Part shown: piece by piece, positions 8,166-16,126 of the stretch | Position numbering within the stretch: position 1 is the stretch's first letter | Layout of the letters: each line of letters opens with the position of its first letter | Origin: PSRI01 sp041484195 | GTDB lineage: Bacteria; Bacteroidota; Bacteroidia; Chitinophagales; Chitinophagaceae | Direction of reading: 5' to 3' | Assembly (NCBI GenBank): GCA_041484195.1 | Contig: JBGPHC010000045.1 | Coordinates: 1 to 25,127, forward strand | Length of the DNA: 25,127 nucleotides | Position numbers and translations under genes: made by a program | The notes under the pieces: generated by a model | What the model was told of the DNA's origin: nothing | Databases searched by the model: none | The model's input: the letters and a program-made list of their open reading frames with translations, nothing else

Positions 8166-9497
8166 ATGAGTAACAGAAGGAAATTTTTGTCGGATGCGTC
8201 ACGCGTAGCCGCGGGAGCAGCACTGCTTTCTGCAATGGATAATAAAGTATTCGGTTTAGGGAATAAAATTCTTTCACCCTCTGATCAAGTCAATATCGGG
8301 GCCATCGGCATCAATGGTATGGGTTGGGCGGATTTGCGCTCTGCCATGAAAATTCCGGGCGTGAACCTCGTAGCCTTGTGTGACATTGACAAGAACGTTC
8401 TTGACAAAAGGCTCAATGAATTGACCAAGGCAAAAGTTGACACCAGTAAAATTAAAGTTTATGGTGATTACAGGAAGCTATTGGAAAATAAGGATGTGGA
8501 CGCCGTTATCATCGGCACACCCGATCATTGGCATTGCCTGATTATGGTAGAAGCCTGTATGGCGGGTAAAGATGTATATGTTGAAAAGCCGGTAGGGAAT
8601 TCAATTGTGGAATGTCGTATGATGCTTGCCGCACAACAAAAATATAAGAGAGCGGTACAGGTAGGACAGTGGCAAAGAAGCCAGCAACATTTCCAGGATG
8701 CCATTGATTTCGTGCATTCTGGACAGTTAGGTAATATCCGTACTGCGAAAGTGTGGTGTTACCAGGGATGGATGCGTCCTGACCCGGTGGTTCCTGATAC
8801 GGCTCCTCCTCCCGGAGTTGATTACAAGATGTGGCTGGGGCCCGCTCCTACCAGGCCGTTCAACGCCAGCAGGTTTCATTTTAATTTTCGCTGGTTTTGG
8901 GACTATGCGGGCGGCCTCATGACCGACTGGGGCGTTCATTTGCTGGATTATGCTTTGTATGGTATGAAGGCAGACGTTCCCAAAACCGTAGTTGCGCTGG
9001 GAGGTAAATTTGCATATCCGGAGCTGGCCCAGGAAACACCTGACACACTCACCGCGCTCTATGAATTTGAAAAATTCAACCTGGTCTGGGACCATGCCAT
9101 GGGAATTGACAATGGGCAATATGGACGCGATCATGGAATTGCATTCGTGGGAAATAATGCCACGCTGGTTTTGGATCGCGGCGGATGGGAAGTGATGGAA
9201 GAAAAAAATTCAAAGAATAAAGTCAGCAAGCCCAAGGTGACCCCCACAGACAACGGACTCGACAAGCACATGATCAATTTTATTTCTGTTGTGCGTTCGA
9301 GAAAATTGGAAGAGCTACATGCGCCAGTACAGGTGGGACTGGATGTAGCTACCGTTGCTCAGATGGGGAATATAGCGTATCGGACGGGTAAGCGGGTAGC
9401 ATGGGACAAGGCAGCGGGAAAATTCACGGATGAAAAAGTAAACGAGGAATATCTCGCCAAGCCCTATTTCAATGGGTATAAGATTCCTAAAGTATAA
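8166..9497 (+). CDS. Tat-exported Gfo/Idh/MocA family oxidoreductase
   Basis: 443 residues. SNRRKFLSDASRVAAGAALL at the N-terminus is a Tat-type signal, meaning a folded, NAD(P)-loaded enzyme is exported. The Rossmann dinucleotide site is IGAIGINGMG (about 44-53). The family lysine is K141 in VEKP, and the second domain has W-G-V-H258-LLD with D254. Exported members with tightly held NAD include oxidoreductive glycosidases such as GH109 alpha-N-acetylgalactosaminidases, in which the cofactor is recycled within the catalytic cycle; others are 3-keto-sugar dehydrogenases. Either would suit this locus, because free NAD is not available in the periplasm. It is the last gene of its unit and ends at a bidirectional terminator shared with the DUF1080 gene. 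The substrate is unknown. Confidence 0.85.
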   Translation: MSNRRKFLSDASRVAAGAALLSAMDNKVFGLGNKILSPSDQVNIGAIGINGMGWADLRSAMKIPGVNLVALCDIDKNVLDKRLNELTKAKVDTSKIKVYGDYRKLLENKDVDAVIIGTPDHWHCLIMVEACMAGKDVYVEKPVGNSIVECRMMLAAQQKYKRAVQVGQWQRSQQHFQDAIDFVHSGQLGNIRTAKVWCYQGWMRPDPVVPDTAPPPGVDYKMWLGPAPTRPFNASRFHFNFRWFWDYAGGLMTDWGVHLLDYALYGMKADVPKTVVALGGKFAYPELAQETPDTLTALYEFEKFNLVWDHAMGIDNGQYGRDHGIAFVGNNATLVLDRGGWEVMEEKNSKNKVSKPKVTPTDNGLDKHMINFISVVRSRKLEELHAPVQVGLDVATVAQMGNIAYRTGKRVAWDKAAGKFTDEKVNEEYLAKPYFNGYKIPKV

Positions 9498-9516
9498 GAG
9501 ATTCTATTTAGTATAA

Positions 9517-9558
9517 AAAAATGGTTGCGGACTTTCCAGATTGCCCACAACCATTTTT
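9517..9558. terminator. Bidirectional rho-independent terminator
   Basis: AAAAATGGTTG (9517-9527) pairs perfectly with CAACCATTTTT (9548-9558); past one mismatch, GG (9529-9530) and CC (9545-9546) also pair. With A-runs on one side and T-runs on the other it works in both directions, ending the Gfo/Idh/MocA gene (+) and the DUF1080 gene (-), which converge here. Confidence 0.85.
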
Positions 9559-9598
9559 CTTTTCAGTGCCAGTATGAAATTTTCCGGCCACTATTGAA

Positions 9599-10408
9599 TT
9601 ACAAAGTTTTGATCTTAATATTCCTGTACCATACCTTGAAGCCGTGATCCTGGAGCGCGAGATGTCCCTTAGTGAATGTCCCGAAATCCTTAAACTCTTT
9701 GAACTTGCTTCCTGCAATGAGTTTTTTCCAATTGTCATCCCAAAAATTCGTGGAAATCACTTTGGTTCCGTTTAAGTAACATTCAATCTTTCCGTTATTG
9801 GCGATTATTTCAGCCTGGTTCCACTGGCCTGCGGGTTTAACCGTTTCGGGGGAACTGCTTATAAGATCATATAAATCGCCTGCTCTGTGTTTAGGGATCT
9901 TCGCGTCTGAATGACCCGCGTTATCCAACACCTGCATTTCAATACCTGTATGCCATGTCTGTTCATATTTCGGGGCTTCCTTTACATAGAATATGATGCC
10001 ACTATTGCCGCTGTCTGCAATTTCCCAGTCCACCTTAAAATCATAATTTTCGAATTCCTGGTCTGTGACAAGATCCCCGCCACCAGCCGCCTGCCAACCT
10101 TTCAAAGCATCTGGCCCAAGATATAAACTGCTATCGGAAATTTTCCAGGCAGAGCCATCACTCTTCTTATTGTAAATATGCCAGCCATTCTTGGTATTGC
10201 CATCGAAAAGCAATTGCCATCCTTCGCTCTTTTCTTTATCGCTGAGCTCATTCGGCGCAGGCTCTGTATTGGCTACCACAGGCGCGGCTGCCTGCGACGA
10301 ATCATTTGCCGCTTTTTCTTTGGAATTGTCTCCTCCTGAGGATCCGCATCCATAAGCCATTAATGAGGCGACGACAAATAAGCAAAGCATTCTGCTGTAT
10401 CTGAGCAT
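9599..10408 (-). CDS. DUF1080 lipoprotein (3-keto-disaccharide hydrolase family)
   Basis: 269 residues from the ATG at 10408. A longer reading from 10456 overlaps the cytochrome gene and is rejected because it would bury the signal peptide. The N-terminus MLRYSRMLCLFVVASLMAYG-C21 is a lipoprotein signal, followed by a Ser/Gly/Asn-rich linker to about residue 60. The DUF1080 (PF06439) jelly-roll begins at EGWQLLFDGNTKNGWHIY, and ADSGNSGIIFYV and the C-terminal KGHLALQDHGFKVWYRNIKI are typical of the family. Characterised members cleave 3-keto-glycosides, the products of C3 oxidation by glycoside 3-dehydrogenases, which suits the GMC and Gfo genes nearby. Location is a membrane lipoprotein facing the periplasm or the outside. 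It starts four bases after the cytochrome c stop, so the two are probably translated together. Confidence 0.85.
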   Translation of the reverse strand: MLRYSRMLCLFVVASLMAYGCGSSGGDNSKEKAANDSSQAAAPVVANTEPAPNELSDKEKSEGWQLLFDGNTKNGWHIYNKKSDGSAWKISDSSLYLGPDALKGWQAAGGGDLVTDQEFENYDFKVDWEIADSGNSGIIFYVKEAPKYEQTWHTGIEMQVLDNAGHSDAKIPKHRAGDLYDLISSSPETVKPAGQWNQAEIIANNGKIECYLNGTKVISTNFWDDNWKKLIAGSKFKEFKDFGTFTKGHLALQDHGFKVWYRNIKIKTL

Positions 10409-10412
10409 AGAA

Positions 10413-10856
10413 TTATTTTTTAAGTGACAGGATATATCTGACCATCGTTTCGGCATCGGCCTCAGTTACAGTAGGATGTGGTGTCATTGGAATCTGGCCC
10501 CATACGCCTGTTCCGCCCTTGAGCACTTTGTCTGCAAGACGCTTAACGTCTGCCTCTGTATATTTCTTTGCCACTTCTGCATAAGCAGGACCAATAAGTT
10601 TATCAATGTCGTGATGACAGGTTCTGCAGTCGGATGCTTCGATCAGGGCTTTGCCGCTGCCGGCATTGGCTGCAGTGGCAGGAGCAGTTGCAGGAGCAGT
10701 TGCTGGAGCTGCTGCGGTGGAACTGTCCGGAGCCTTGGCCTCGCCACCTATTTGCGGGTTTTCAGAATTACTGATTGGTTTTTTCTCTTCAGTGTTGCTG
10801 CCTCCACAACCGTAACATGCAGCAATCACAGTTAATGCTACAAAAACTTTTTTCAT
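10413..10856 (-). CDS. Class I cytochrome c lipoprotein
   Basis: 147 residues. The signal MKKVFVALTVIAACYG ends at C17, a lipobox, so the mature protein is membrane-anchored. A low-complexity linker (about 40-65, PATAPATAPATAAN) leads to a single-haem domain with C77-RT-C80-H81 as the haem site and M124 in IPMTPHP as the likely sixth ligand. The family is the small c551/c552-like cytochromes. In FAD-dependent glucose and glucoside dehydrogenase complexes a c-type cytochrome takes electrons from the GMC subunit, so this protein may serve the four GMC enzymes encoded on the opposite strand (inference). It is coupled to the DUF1080 gene downstream and follows the TIM-barrel gene after 67 bases. 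Confidence 0.9.
   Translation of the reverse strand: MKKVFVALTVIAACYGCGGSNTEEKKPISNSENPQIGGEAKAPDSSTAAAPATAPATAPATAANAGSGKALIEASDCRTCHHDIDKLIGPAYAEVAKKYTEADVKRLADKVLKGGTGVWGQIPMTPHPTVTEADAETMVRYILSLKK
10672..10707 (-). repeat. 12-base tandem repeat encoding the cytochrome linker
   Basis: Three near-identical 12-base units (plus strand GCAGTTGCAGGA and variants), with a more diverged fourth after them, encode repeated Ala-Pro-Ala-Thr in the cytochrome c linker. The repeat keeps frame, so changes in copy number would alter linker length without disrupting the haem domain. Confidence 0.7.
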
Positions 10857-10923
10857 GATTTGAACTTTTTTTTAATGTCAGAATTATTTCTAGCCTAAGG
10901 GAGCATAAATATCCGAAGATTTT

Positions 10924-11979
10924 CTACTCTAACCCTAAAACCTTGCGATTAAATTTTTCATCGCTTCCTGTTCCGGCAAAATCATCGAATGCTTTTGAAG
11001 TAACTTTGATGATATGCTCACTGATGAATGGAGCTCCTTCTTTTGCTCCCTGTTCAGGATCTTTGATGGCGCATTCCCATTCTAAAACAGCCCATCCTGT
11101 ATAATCATAGGCCGCGAGTTTGCTGAATATTGATTTGAAATCCACCTGTCCGTCACCCAATGAACGGAAACGTCCCGCGCGGTTTAACCAACTCTGATAT
11201 CCGCCATAAACTCCCTGCTTGCCGGTTGGATTGAATTCGGCATCTTTCACATGAAACATGCGGATGCGCTCGTGATAATTGTCGATATATTCCAGGTAAT
11301 CGAGGCACTGCAATACAAAATGGCTGGGATCGTACAGCAAGCAGGCGCGGGAATGATTGTTCACTTTTTCCAGGAACATTTCATAGCTGATACCATCATG
11401 AAGATCTTCACCGGGATGAATTTCGTAGCAGAGATCTACGCCATTTTCATCAAAATGATTCAGAATCGGAAGCCAGCGCCTGGCTAATTCTTTGAATCCC
11501 GTCTCTACCAGTCCGGCCGGTCGCTGCGGCCATGGATATACGGTTTGCCATAATAAGGCACCGCTGAAAGTGGCATGTGCGTTGAGGCCAAGGTTCCGGG
11601 ATGCCGTGGCAGCATATTTCAATTGTTGAACGGCCCATTCCGTCCTGGCCTTGGGATTTCCTCTGACGGACTCGTCGGCAAATCCGTCGAACAATTCATT
11701 ATAGGCCGGATGAACTGCTACCAATTGACCCTGTAAATGCGTGGAAAGTTCTGTGATCGCCAGACCGCATTCATTTACGATGCCTTTTATTTCATCGGCG
11801 TAGCCCTTGCTTTCGGCCGCTTTTTTAAGGTCAATGCAGCGGCTATCCCAGGTAGGAATTTGCACACCCACAAATCCCAGAGATTTGGCCCAGGCACAAA
11901 TTGATTTGAGATTGTTGAAGGGAGGATTATCTCCCATGAATTGAGCAAGGAATATTCCGGGGCCTTTGATCGTTTTCAT
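10924..11979 (-). CDS. Cytosolic TIM-barrel sugar isomerase/epimerase
   Basis: 351 residues with no signal peptide (starts MKTIKGPGIFLAQFMGD), so unlike three relatives in the window it acts in the cytosol. The xylose-isomerase-like TIM-barrel site residues are visible: E186 in CYEIHPGEDLHDG, D217 and H220 in LLYDPSHF, H243 in MFHVKDAEF and E300 in AVLEWE. The fold and these residues resemble IolE/Hyi-type metal-dependent isomerases and dehydratases. In the leftward block it lies between a cytosolic Gfo/Idh/MocA dehydrogenase gene and the cytochrome c gene, which suggests handling of an imported keto-sugar. The exact reaction (isomerase, epimerase, dehydratase or lyase) is not predictable. 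Confidence 0.85.
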   Translation of the reverse strand: MKTIKGPGIFLAQFMGDNPPFNNLKSICAWAKSLGFVGVQIPTWDSRCIDLKKAAESKGYADEIKGIVNECGLAITELSTHLQGQLVAVHPAYNELFDGFADESVRGNPKARTEWAVQQLKYAATASRNLGLNAHATFSGALLWQTVYPWPQRPAGLVETGFKELARRWLPILNHFDENGVDLCYEIHPGEDLHDGISYEMFLEKVNNHSRACLLYDPSHFVLQCLDYLEYIDNYHERIRMFHVKDAEFNPTGKQGVYGGYQSWLNRAGRFRSLGDGQVDFKSIFSKLAAYDYTGWAVLEWECAIKDPEQGAKEGAPFISEHIIKVTSKAFDDFAGTGSDEKFNRKVLGLE

Positions 11980-12251
11980 TTTATATGAATTTTTTTAATG
12001 TATGAGTGTTTTAATGCATGCTTACTGCGGTCCATGTAACTTAGACTGACCCTGGCAAAACCGCAAATCCGGCGGTCTCATTTTCAATGAACATCCGGGA
12101 ACAGTTTGACAAAAGTTTTGAATTCAGTTTAACCGGATTCTTAGATCCTACACATCGTCATCCTAAGGCGCAAACTAACAGCAAAGTATAGTTGCCAGAT
12201 TGCGATTATCCTGGTCAGATTAAGATCCATTACTACTTCACCATTCTGGCA
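11980..12251. other. Intergenic region, 272 bases
   Basis: It lies between two leftward genes. No gene, strong hairpin or exact TAnnTTTG element was found on either strand. Its length suggests a separate promoter for the isomerase-cytochrome-DUF1080 unit, but none could be placed. Confidence 0.3.
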
Positions 12252-13418
12252 CTATACTTCAAATGCCGTCCATTTTTCTTTGCTTGCGCCACTCTTCACT
12301 ACATTATCTATAAATGCCATTCCCCTGATGCCTTCATCAATCTGAGGGAAGTCGAGTGATTCTTTGGAAGGTTTGGTTCCATCGAGCCGGGCCGATAATG
12401 TCATTGCAAAATTTCGGTAAATATTTCCGAATGCTTCCAGGTATCCTTCGGGGTGACCACCGGGCGTACGGCAGTTGTGAACGGCAAAGGGACTGAGTCT
12501 GTCTCCATAGTTGCCTCCGGCCCTGAGTATTTGTGTTGGCTGATCCAGCCATTTCACCAATAGCGTATTGGGTTCATGCTGTGCCCATTCCAGGCCTCCC
12601 TTCTCACCGTAAATCCGGATCTTCAGTGCATTCTCTTCGCCTGCGGCTACCTGTGAGGCCATCAGCACTCCTGTTGCTCCATTGTCATATTTCAGAAGAA
12701 CATTTCCATCATCGTCGAGGGCCCTTCCCTGCACCATGATACTGAGATCGGCACAGAGCTGTGTTATTTTTAGTCCGGTGATGTATTCAGTGAGGTGTGC
12801 CGCATGTGTGCCGATATCGCCCATGCAGCCGCTCTTCCCGCTTTTTTTGGGATCCGTTCTCCAGGCAGCCTGTGCATTGCCTTCCCGTTCGGTGAGTTTA
12901 CTTAGCCAGCCCTGCGGATATTCGACCCATATTTTGCGGATTTTTCCAAGGGCTCCTTCCTGTACCATGGCACGTGCCTGTTTCACCATGGGATAACCCG
13001 AATAAGTATGGGTGAGACAGAGGATCAAACCAGTTTCATCTAATTTCTTCTTTAATTGCTTTGCTTCATCCAGCGAGAAAGTGATGGGCTTTTCGATCAC
13101 CACGTTGAAACCCTTGTCGAGTGCGAGCATGGCAGGAGCAAAATGGGCAAAATTGGGAGTGACGATGGTGACAAAATCCATTCTCTTCGCTTCGGGCAGT
13201 TTGCTTTCTTTATTAATCATCTCCTCATAATTGAGATAGATTCTGTCCTCGGCCAGGAAAAGGGATTTGCCGGAGTCCCTGGCGATCTCGGGATTGATGC
13301 TCAGGGCCCCGCATACTAATTCTATCAGGCCGTCCATAAAGGCAGCATGTCTGTGTATGGCACCTATGAAGGCATCTTTACCTCCACCTACCATTCCCAT
13401 TCGTAATTTTCTGTTCAT
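12252..13418 (-). CDS. Cytosolic Gfo/Idh/MocA family dehydrogenase
   Basis: 388 residues without a signal peptide. The N-terminal Rossmann domain begins MGMVGGGKDAFIGAIHR, the catalytic lysine is K110 in VIEKP, and the C-terminal domain has D201-IGTH205-AAHL, the usual acid/histidine pair. Family members oxidise or reduce sugar hydroxyls with NAD(P); in C3-oxidation pathways a cytosolic member reduces 3-keto-sugars back to the hexose. That role would let the cell recover glucose or a related sugar after the keto-sugar is imported (inference). It is divergent from the MFS transporter gene across 187 bases, an arrangement typical of a permease and its cytosolic enzyme under shared control. It is distinct from the Tat-exported family member at 8166-9497. 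Confidence 0.88.
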   Translation of the reverse strand: MNRKLRMGMVGGGKDAFIGAIHRHAAFMDGLIELVCGALSINPEIARDSGKSLFLAEDRIYLNYEEMINKESKLPEAKRMDFVTIVTPNFAHFAPAMLALDKGFNVVIEKPITFSLDEAKQLKKKLDETGLILCLTHTYSGYPMVKQARAMVQEGALGKIRKIWVEYPQGWLSKLTEREGNAQAAWRTDPKKSGKSGCMGDIGTHAAHLTEYITGLKITQLCADLSIMVQGRALDDDGNVLLKYDNGATGVLMASQVAAGEENALKIRIYGEKGGLEWAQHEPNTLLVKWLDQPTQILRAGGNYGDRLSPFAVHNCRTPGGHPEGYLEAFGNIYRNFAMTLSARLDGTKPSKESLDFPQIDEGIRGMAFIDNVVKSGASKEKWTAFEV

Positions 13419-13549
13419 GTAAAATATTTATTAGAAGATTTGAAAATCTAAGGGGCGATAAAAATAAAAAATTTACATTTATGAAACTGATTTTTGATAA
13501 ATAGAATTTTACAAAAACAGGTTTTTTGCTTGTTTTCCGGAAATAATTG

Positions 13550-13557
13550 TAAAATTG
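13550..13557 (+). promoter_or_regulatory. Candidate -7 element of the MFS gene
   Basis: TAAAATTG matches TAnnTTTG at seven of eight positions, with TTG triplets 17 and 21 bases upstream. It lies about 48 bases before the preferred ATG at 13606. Weak evidence; no experimentally known promoter is being matched. Confidence 0.25.
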
Positions 13558-13605
13558 ACCTTTGAAAATTCACCCTGCTTCTCGGTCAACATCAAAACCA
13601 ACGAT

Positions 13606-14838
13606 ATGCAAACCAGTATCAACCGCAACCAACTGTTTCTCGCCAGCCGGATTGCACTCATTGTTACCGCAATGACCTTTGCATTCAGGACTTCCCTGGA
13701 AGGCGTATGGGGCCAGGAATTCAACCTCACTAAAGAGCAAGTAGGATGGATTTTCAGCCCGGCATTCTGGGGTTTCACACTTGCTATGATTTTCGGTGGT
13801 CCGCTTTGCGATGTTATAGGCATGAAGAGACTTCTTGGCTTTGCTTTCCTGGGGCATATTGCCGGTGTAGTCGTCTACCTTGTTTCCAAAGATGCCACAA
13901 TGCTGTTCATAGGTACCTTGTGCATCGGTATTGGTAATGGCATGGTGGAAGCAGCTTGTAACCCCCTTGTTGTGACATTGTATCCTGATAACAAAACCAC
14001 TATGTTGAATCGTTTCCATGTGTGGTTTCCCGGAGGGATAGTAATAGGAGGCATTATTGCATATATACTGCTTGAAAAAATGCAATTAAGCTGGCATATC
14101 CTGGTTTCAATTTTATTTATTCCTGCAGTCATTTACGGTCTCATGTTTTACAAATTGCAATTCCCGAAAACCGAAAGGGTTACCAAAGGCATCAGTACCG
14201 GTAGGATGTTTTCCGCTTGCCTGAACCCTCTATTCCTCATTATGATCGCATGTATGTTCATGACAGCTGCAACGGAACTTGGAACGAATCAATGGTTGGG
14301 AGCTTTGTTGCAGGGGGCAGGCGTATCAGGAATCCTAGTGTTGGTATTTATCAATGGCATCATGGCCGTCGGCAGATCATTTGCCGGTCCGGTTGTACAC
14401 CGCCTAAACCCTAACGGGATGCTAATTTTCTCAGCATTATTTGCGTGCATAGGTCTGCTACTATTGAGTAAGGCAAGTGGCATCGGAGCCATTGGCGCAG
14501 CCTTTGTATTCGCTGTTGGTATCTGCTTTTTCTGGCCAACTATGTTGGGCTTTGTCTCGGAATACCTTCCAGACACTGGTGCCTTAGGATTATCACTCAT
14601 GGGTGGAGCCGGTATGTTTTCTACCTCTCTTATCCTGCCCATCATGGGTAAATGGTACGACGTGGCAAAAAATAATGCTTTAGCGCAGGGAATTGAAGCG
14701 ACGAAAGCTGATGCCGTTGCAGGTTCTGATACATTTTTGCGCGTCGCTGTAATGCCTGCAATCTTAGTGGTCGTATTTGCAGTGATCTATTTTGCCAGAA
14801 GAAAACACTACCAGACTGCCAAAACAGCGCATGCCTGA
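13606..14838 (+). CDS. MFS sugar transporter (FHS/fucose-permease-like)
   Basis: 410 residues from the ATG at 13606; an in-frame TTG at 13555 would add 17 polar residues and is not preferred. Twelve hydrophobic segments span the protein. The segment GNGMVEAACNPLVVTLYP (about 110-127) resembles the conserved helix-4 region of FHS-type permeases for fucose, glucose and galactose, where Asn and Glu residues bind sugar and protons. It has the length of a single-domain major facilitator, in the inner membrane, probably a proton symporter. Divergence from a cytosolic sugar dehydrogenase gene and position before a set of periplasmic sugar oxidoreductases suggest import of a keto-sugar or its product. 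The substrate is inferred from context only. Confidence 0.85.
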   Translation: MQTSINRNQLFLASRIALIVTAMTFAFRTSLEGVWGQEFNLTKEQVGWIFSPAFWGFTLAMIFGGPLCDVIGMKRLLGFAFLGHIAGVVVYLVSKDATMLFIGTLCIGIGNGMVEAACNPLVVTLYPDNKTTMLNRFHVWFPGGIVIGGIIAYILLEKMQLSWHILVSILFIPAVIYGLMFYKLQFPKTERVTKGISTGRMFSACLNPLFLIMIACMFMTAATELGTNQWLGALLQGAGVSGILVLVFINGIMAVGRSFAGPVVHRLNPNGMLIFSALFACIGLLLLSKASGIGAIGAAFVFAVGICFFWPTMLGFVSEYLPDTGALGLSLMGGAGMFSTSLILPIMGKWYDVAKNNALAQGIEATKADAVAGSDTFLRVAVMPAILVVVFAVIYFARRKHYQTAKTAHA

Positions 14839-14914
14839 GATTGGATTATTCAATTCTGTGCAATTATTAACGACCTCAGATCGCACGAAACGCATGATTA
14901 ACATAAACATTTAG

Positions 14915-14923
14915 TAACTTTTG
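14915..14923 (+). promoter_or_regulatory. Possible -7 element for the Hyi-like gene
   Basis: TAACTTTTG resembles TAnnTTTG with one extra T and lies 16 bases before the ATG at 14940, the same distance as the Sco promoter element to its start. No -33 TTG is seen at the right spacing. Confidence 0.3.
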
Positions 14924-14939
14924 CCAATAACAATTTGCC

Positions 14940-15833
14940 ATGCCCTCAGAACAGCCCAGAAGACGCGCGATCAAGAACCTTGTGATGGGTTCTCTTGCAT
15001 TAGGTGCCTTTCCAGCCATTGGCGCCGCCACTAAAAAATCACCAGAAGAAAAATTCCGCATGAAAGGCAATATCAAGCATTCCTTTTGCCGGTGGTGCTA
15101 TGGAGGTATTCCCATGGAAGACCTTTGCATTGCCGCAAAAAAAATGGATATCCATGCCATTGACCTGGTGGGTCCCAAAGATTGGCCCATGTTGCAGAAA
15201 TACGGCCTCTATTCTTCCATGTGTAATGGCGCCGAAATAAACCTGGTGGACGGTTGGAATCACAAAGAATTTCATCAGCAACTCATTAAGAATTATTCTG
15301 AAATGATTCCACTCGCGGCCAAGGCTGGGTACAAGAATATAATCTGCTTCAGCGGCAGCCGCCGTGCCCTGGACGATGAGACTGGTTGGAAAAACTGCAC
15401 TGAGGGCCTTCAGCAGATCATGAGCCTCGCGGAGAAGAACAAGATTTTTATTGTAATGGAACTTCTCAACAGCAAAGTAGATCATAAAGACTACCAATGC
15501 GACAAGACTCCCTGGGGTGTTGAACTGGTAAAGAGAGTGGGCTCTCCCAATTTCAAATTGCTATACGATATCTACCACATGCAAATAGACGAGGGTGACG
15601 TGATCCGCACGATTCGGGACAATTATCAATATATCGCGCATTATCATACGGGAGGCGTTCCGGGCAGGCATGAAATCAATGAATCGCAGGAACTCTATTA
15701 TCCCGCGATCATGCAGGCACTGGTTGACCTGCATTACGATGGATTTGTGGCACAGGAATTTATCCCTACGGCCAAAGATGCACCCGGACAATTGGCGGCG
15801 CTTCAAAAAGCAGTGCAAATCTGTGACGTGTGA
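14940..15833 (+). CDS. Tat-type hydroxypyruvate-isomerase-like TIM-barrel protein
   Basis: 297 residues. PRRRAIKNLVMGSLALGAFPAIGA is a plausible Tat signal with a weak motif (no Phe after the arginines), so periplasmic location is likely rather than certain. The TIM barrel resembles Hyi-type isomerases: E174 in VMELLNSKVDH, D210 and H213 in LLYDIYHMQ, H236 in AHYHTGGVPGRHE and E273 in AQEFIP are the expected metal and acid-base residues. Hyi proper acts on hydroxypyruvate in the cytosol. An exported relative beside GMC dehydrogenases more likely acts on an oxidised sugar, such as a keto-sugar or an enediol-type product (inference). It is followed by 293 bases before the first GMC gene, so co-transcription is uncertain. 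Confidence 0.8.
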   Translation: MPSEQPRRRAIKNLVMGSLALGAFPAIGAATKKSPEEKFRMKGNIKHSFCRWCYGGIPMEDLCIAAKKMDIHAIDLVGPKDWPMLQKYGLYSSMCNGAEINLVDGWNHKEFHQQLIKNYSEMIPLAAKAGYKNIICFSGSRRALDDETGWKNCTEGLQQIMSLAEKNKIFIVMELLNSKVDHKDYQCDKTPWGVELVKRVGSPNFKLLYDIYHMQIDEGDVIRTIRDNYQYIAHYHTGGVPGRHEINESQELYYPAIMQALVDLHYDGFVAQEFIPTAKDAPGQLAALQKAVQICDV

Positions 15834-15891
15834 TCGCAATTGCGGTGGCAGATGATAAACGGATTTTGAGTGACAATAGACATAAAAGTAT

Positions 15892-15905
15892 TCAATACCT
15901 ATTGA
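15892..15905. promoter_or_regulatory. 6-2-6 inverted repeat, possible operator
   Basis: TCAATA and TATTGA are perfect reverse complements separated by CC. The site lies 220 bases before the first GMC gene. A 14-base AT-rich palindrome can arise by chance, so this is a candidate only. Confidence 0.25.
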
Positions 15906-16041
15906 GTTGGATCAGGACGCAAAAAGATGAGCTCATGAAAAACCTTGATACAAGGGGAAGCCTCCTTTCGGGTCCATTATACAAATACCTGCTCAAGCTA
16001 ACCTTAAAAAAATCTTTTAATAATGCCGTAACAGGGTCAGA

Positions 16042-16064
16042 CCATCAAGCCAATGGCCTGGTGG
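16042..16064 (+). other. Imperfect hairpin upstream of the first GMC gene
   Basis: CCATCAAGCC and GGCCTGGTGG pair over ten positions with one G-T and one A-C mismatch around a three-base loop. A T5 run follows only ten bases later, so it could be a weak terminator for the preceding gene or a leader structure. Confidence 0.3.
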
Positions 16065-16126
16065 CTTCATTACTTTTTGATTGATCAACAAACATATTAT
16101 TTTAACAACTACTAATTTAAAAGACT

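Larger units (their letters stand above)
15834..16126. other. Intergenic region before the GMC cluster, 293 bases
   Basis: An 84-codon frame starting from GTG at 15830 exists, but it overlaps the previous stop, resembles no known protein and has no start signal, so it is not called. The region holds a TCAATA-CC-TATTGA inverted repeat (15892-15905) and an imperfect hairpin (16042-16064). It is the natural place for regulation of the GMC genes. TACTTTTTG near 16070 is only an approximate -7 element. Confidence 0.4.

Noticed and set aside
10409..10456. Longer N-terminus for the DUF1080 protein, starting at 10456
   Set aside because: It would overlap the cytochrome c gene and place 16 polar residues before a normal lipoprotein signal; the ATG at 10408 gives a proper signal and a four-base gap.
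13555..13605. TTG start for the MFS transporter
   Set aside because: It adds 17 residues with no family counterpart; ATG at 13606 gives the usual short N-terminus before helix 1.
13570..14085. 171-codon minus-strand frame opposite the MFS gene
   Set aside because: Opposite a clear twelve-helix transporter; no recognisable domain or start signal.
15830..16084. 84-codon frame on the plus strand from a GTG
   Set aside because: It starts across the previous stop codon, resembles no known protein and has no start signal. The region is better explained as a control region.
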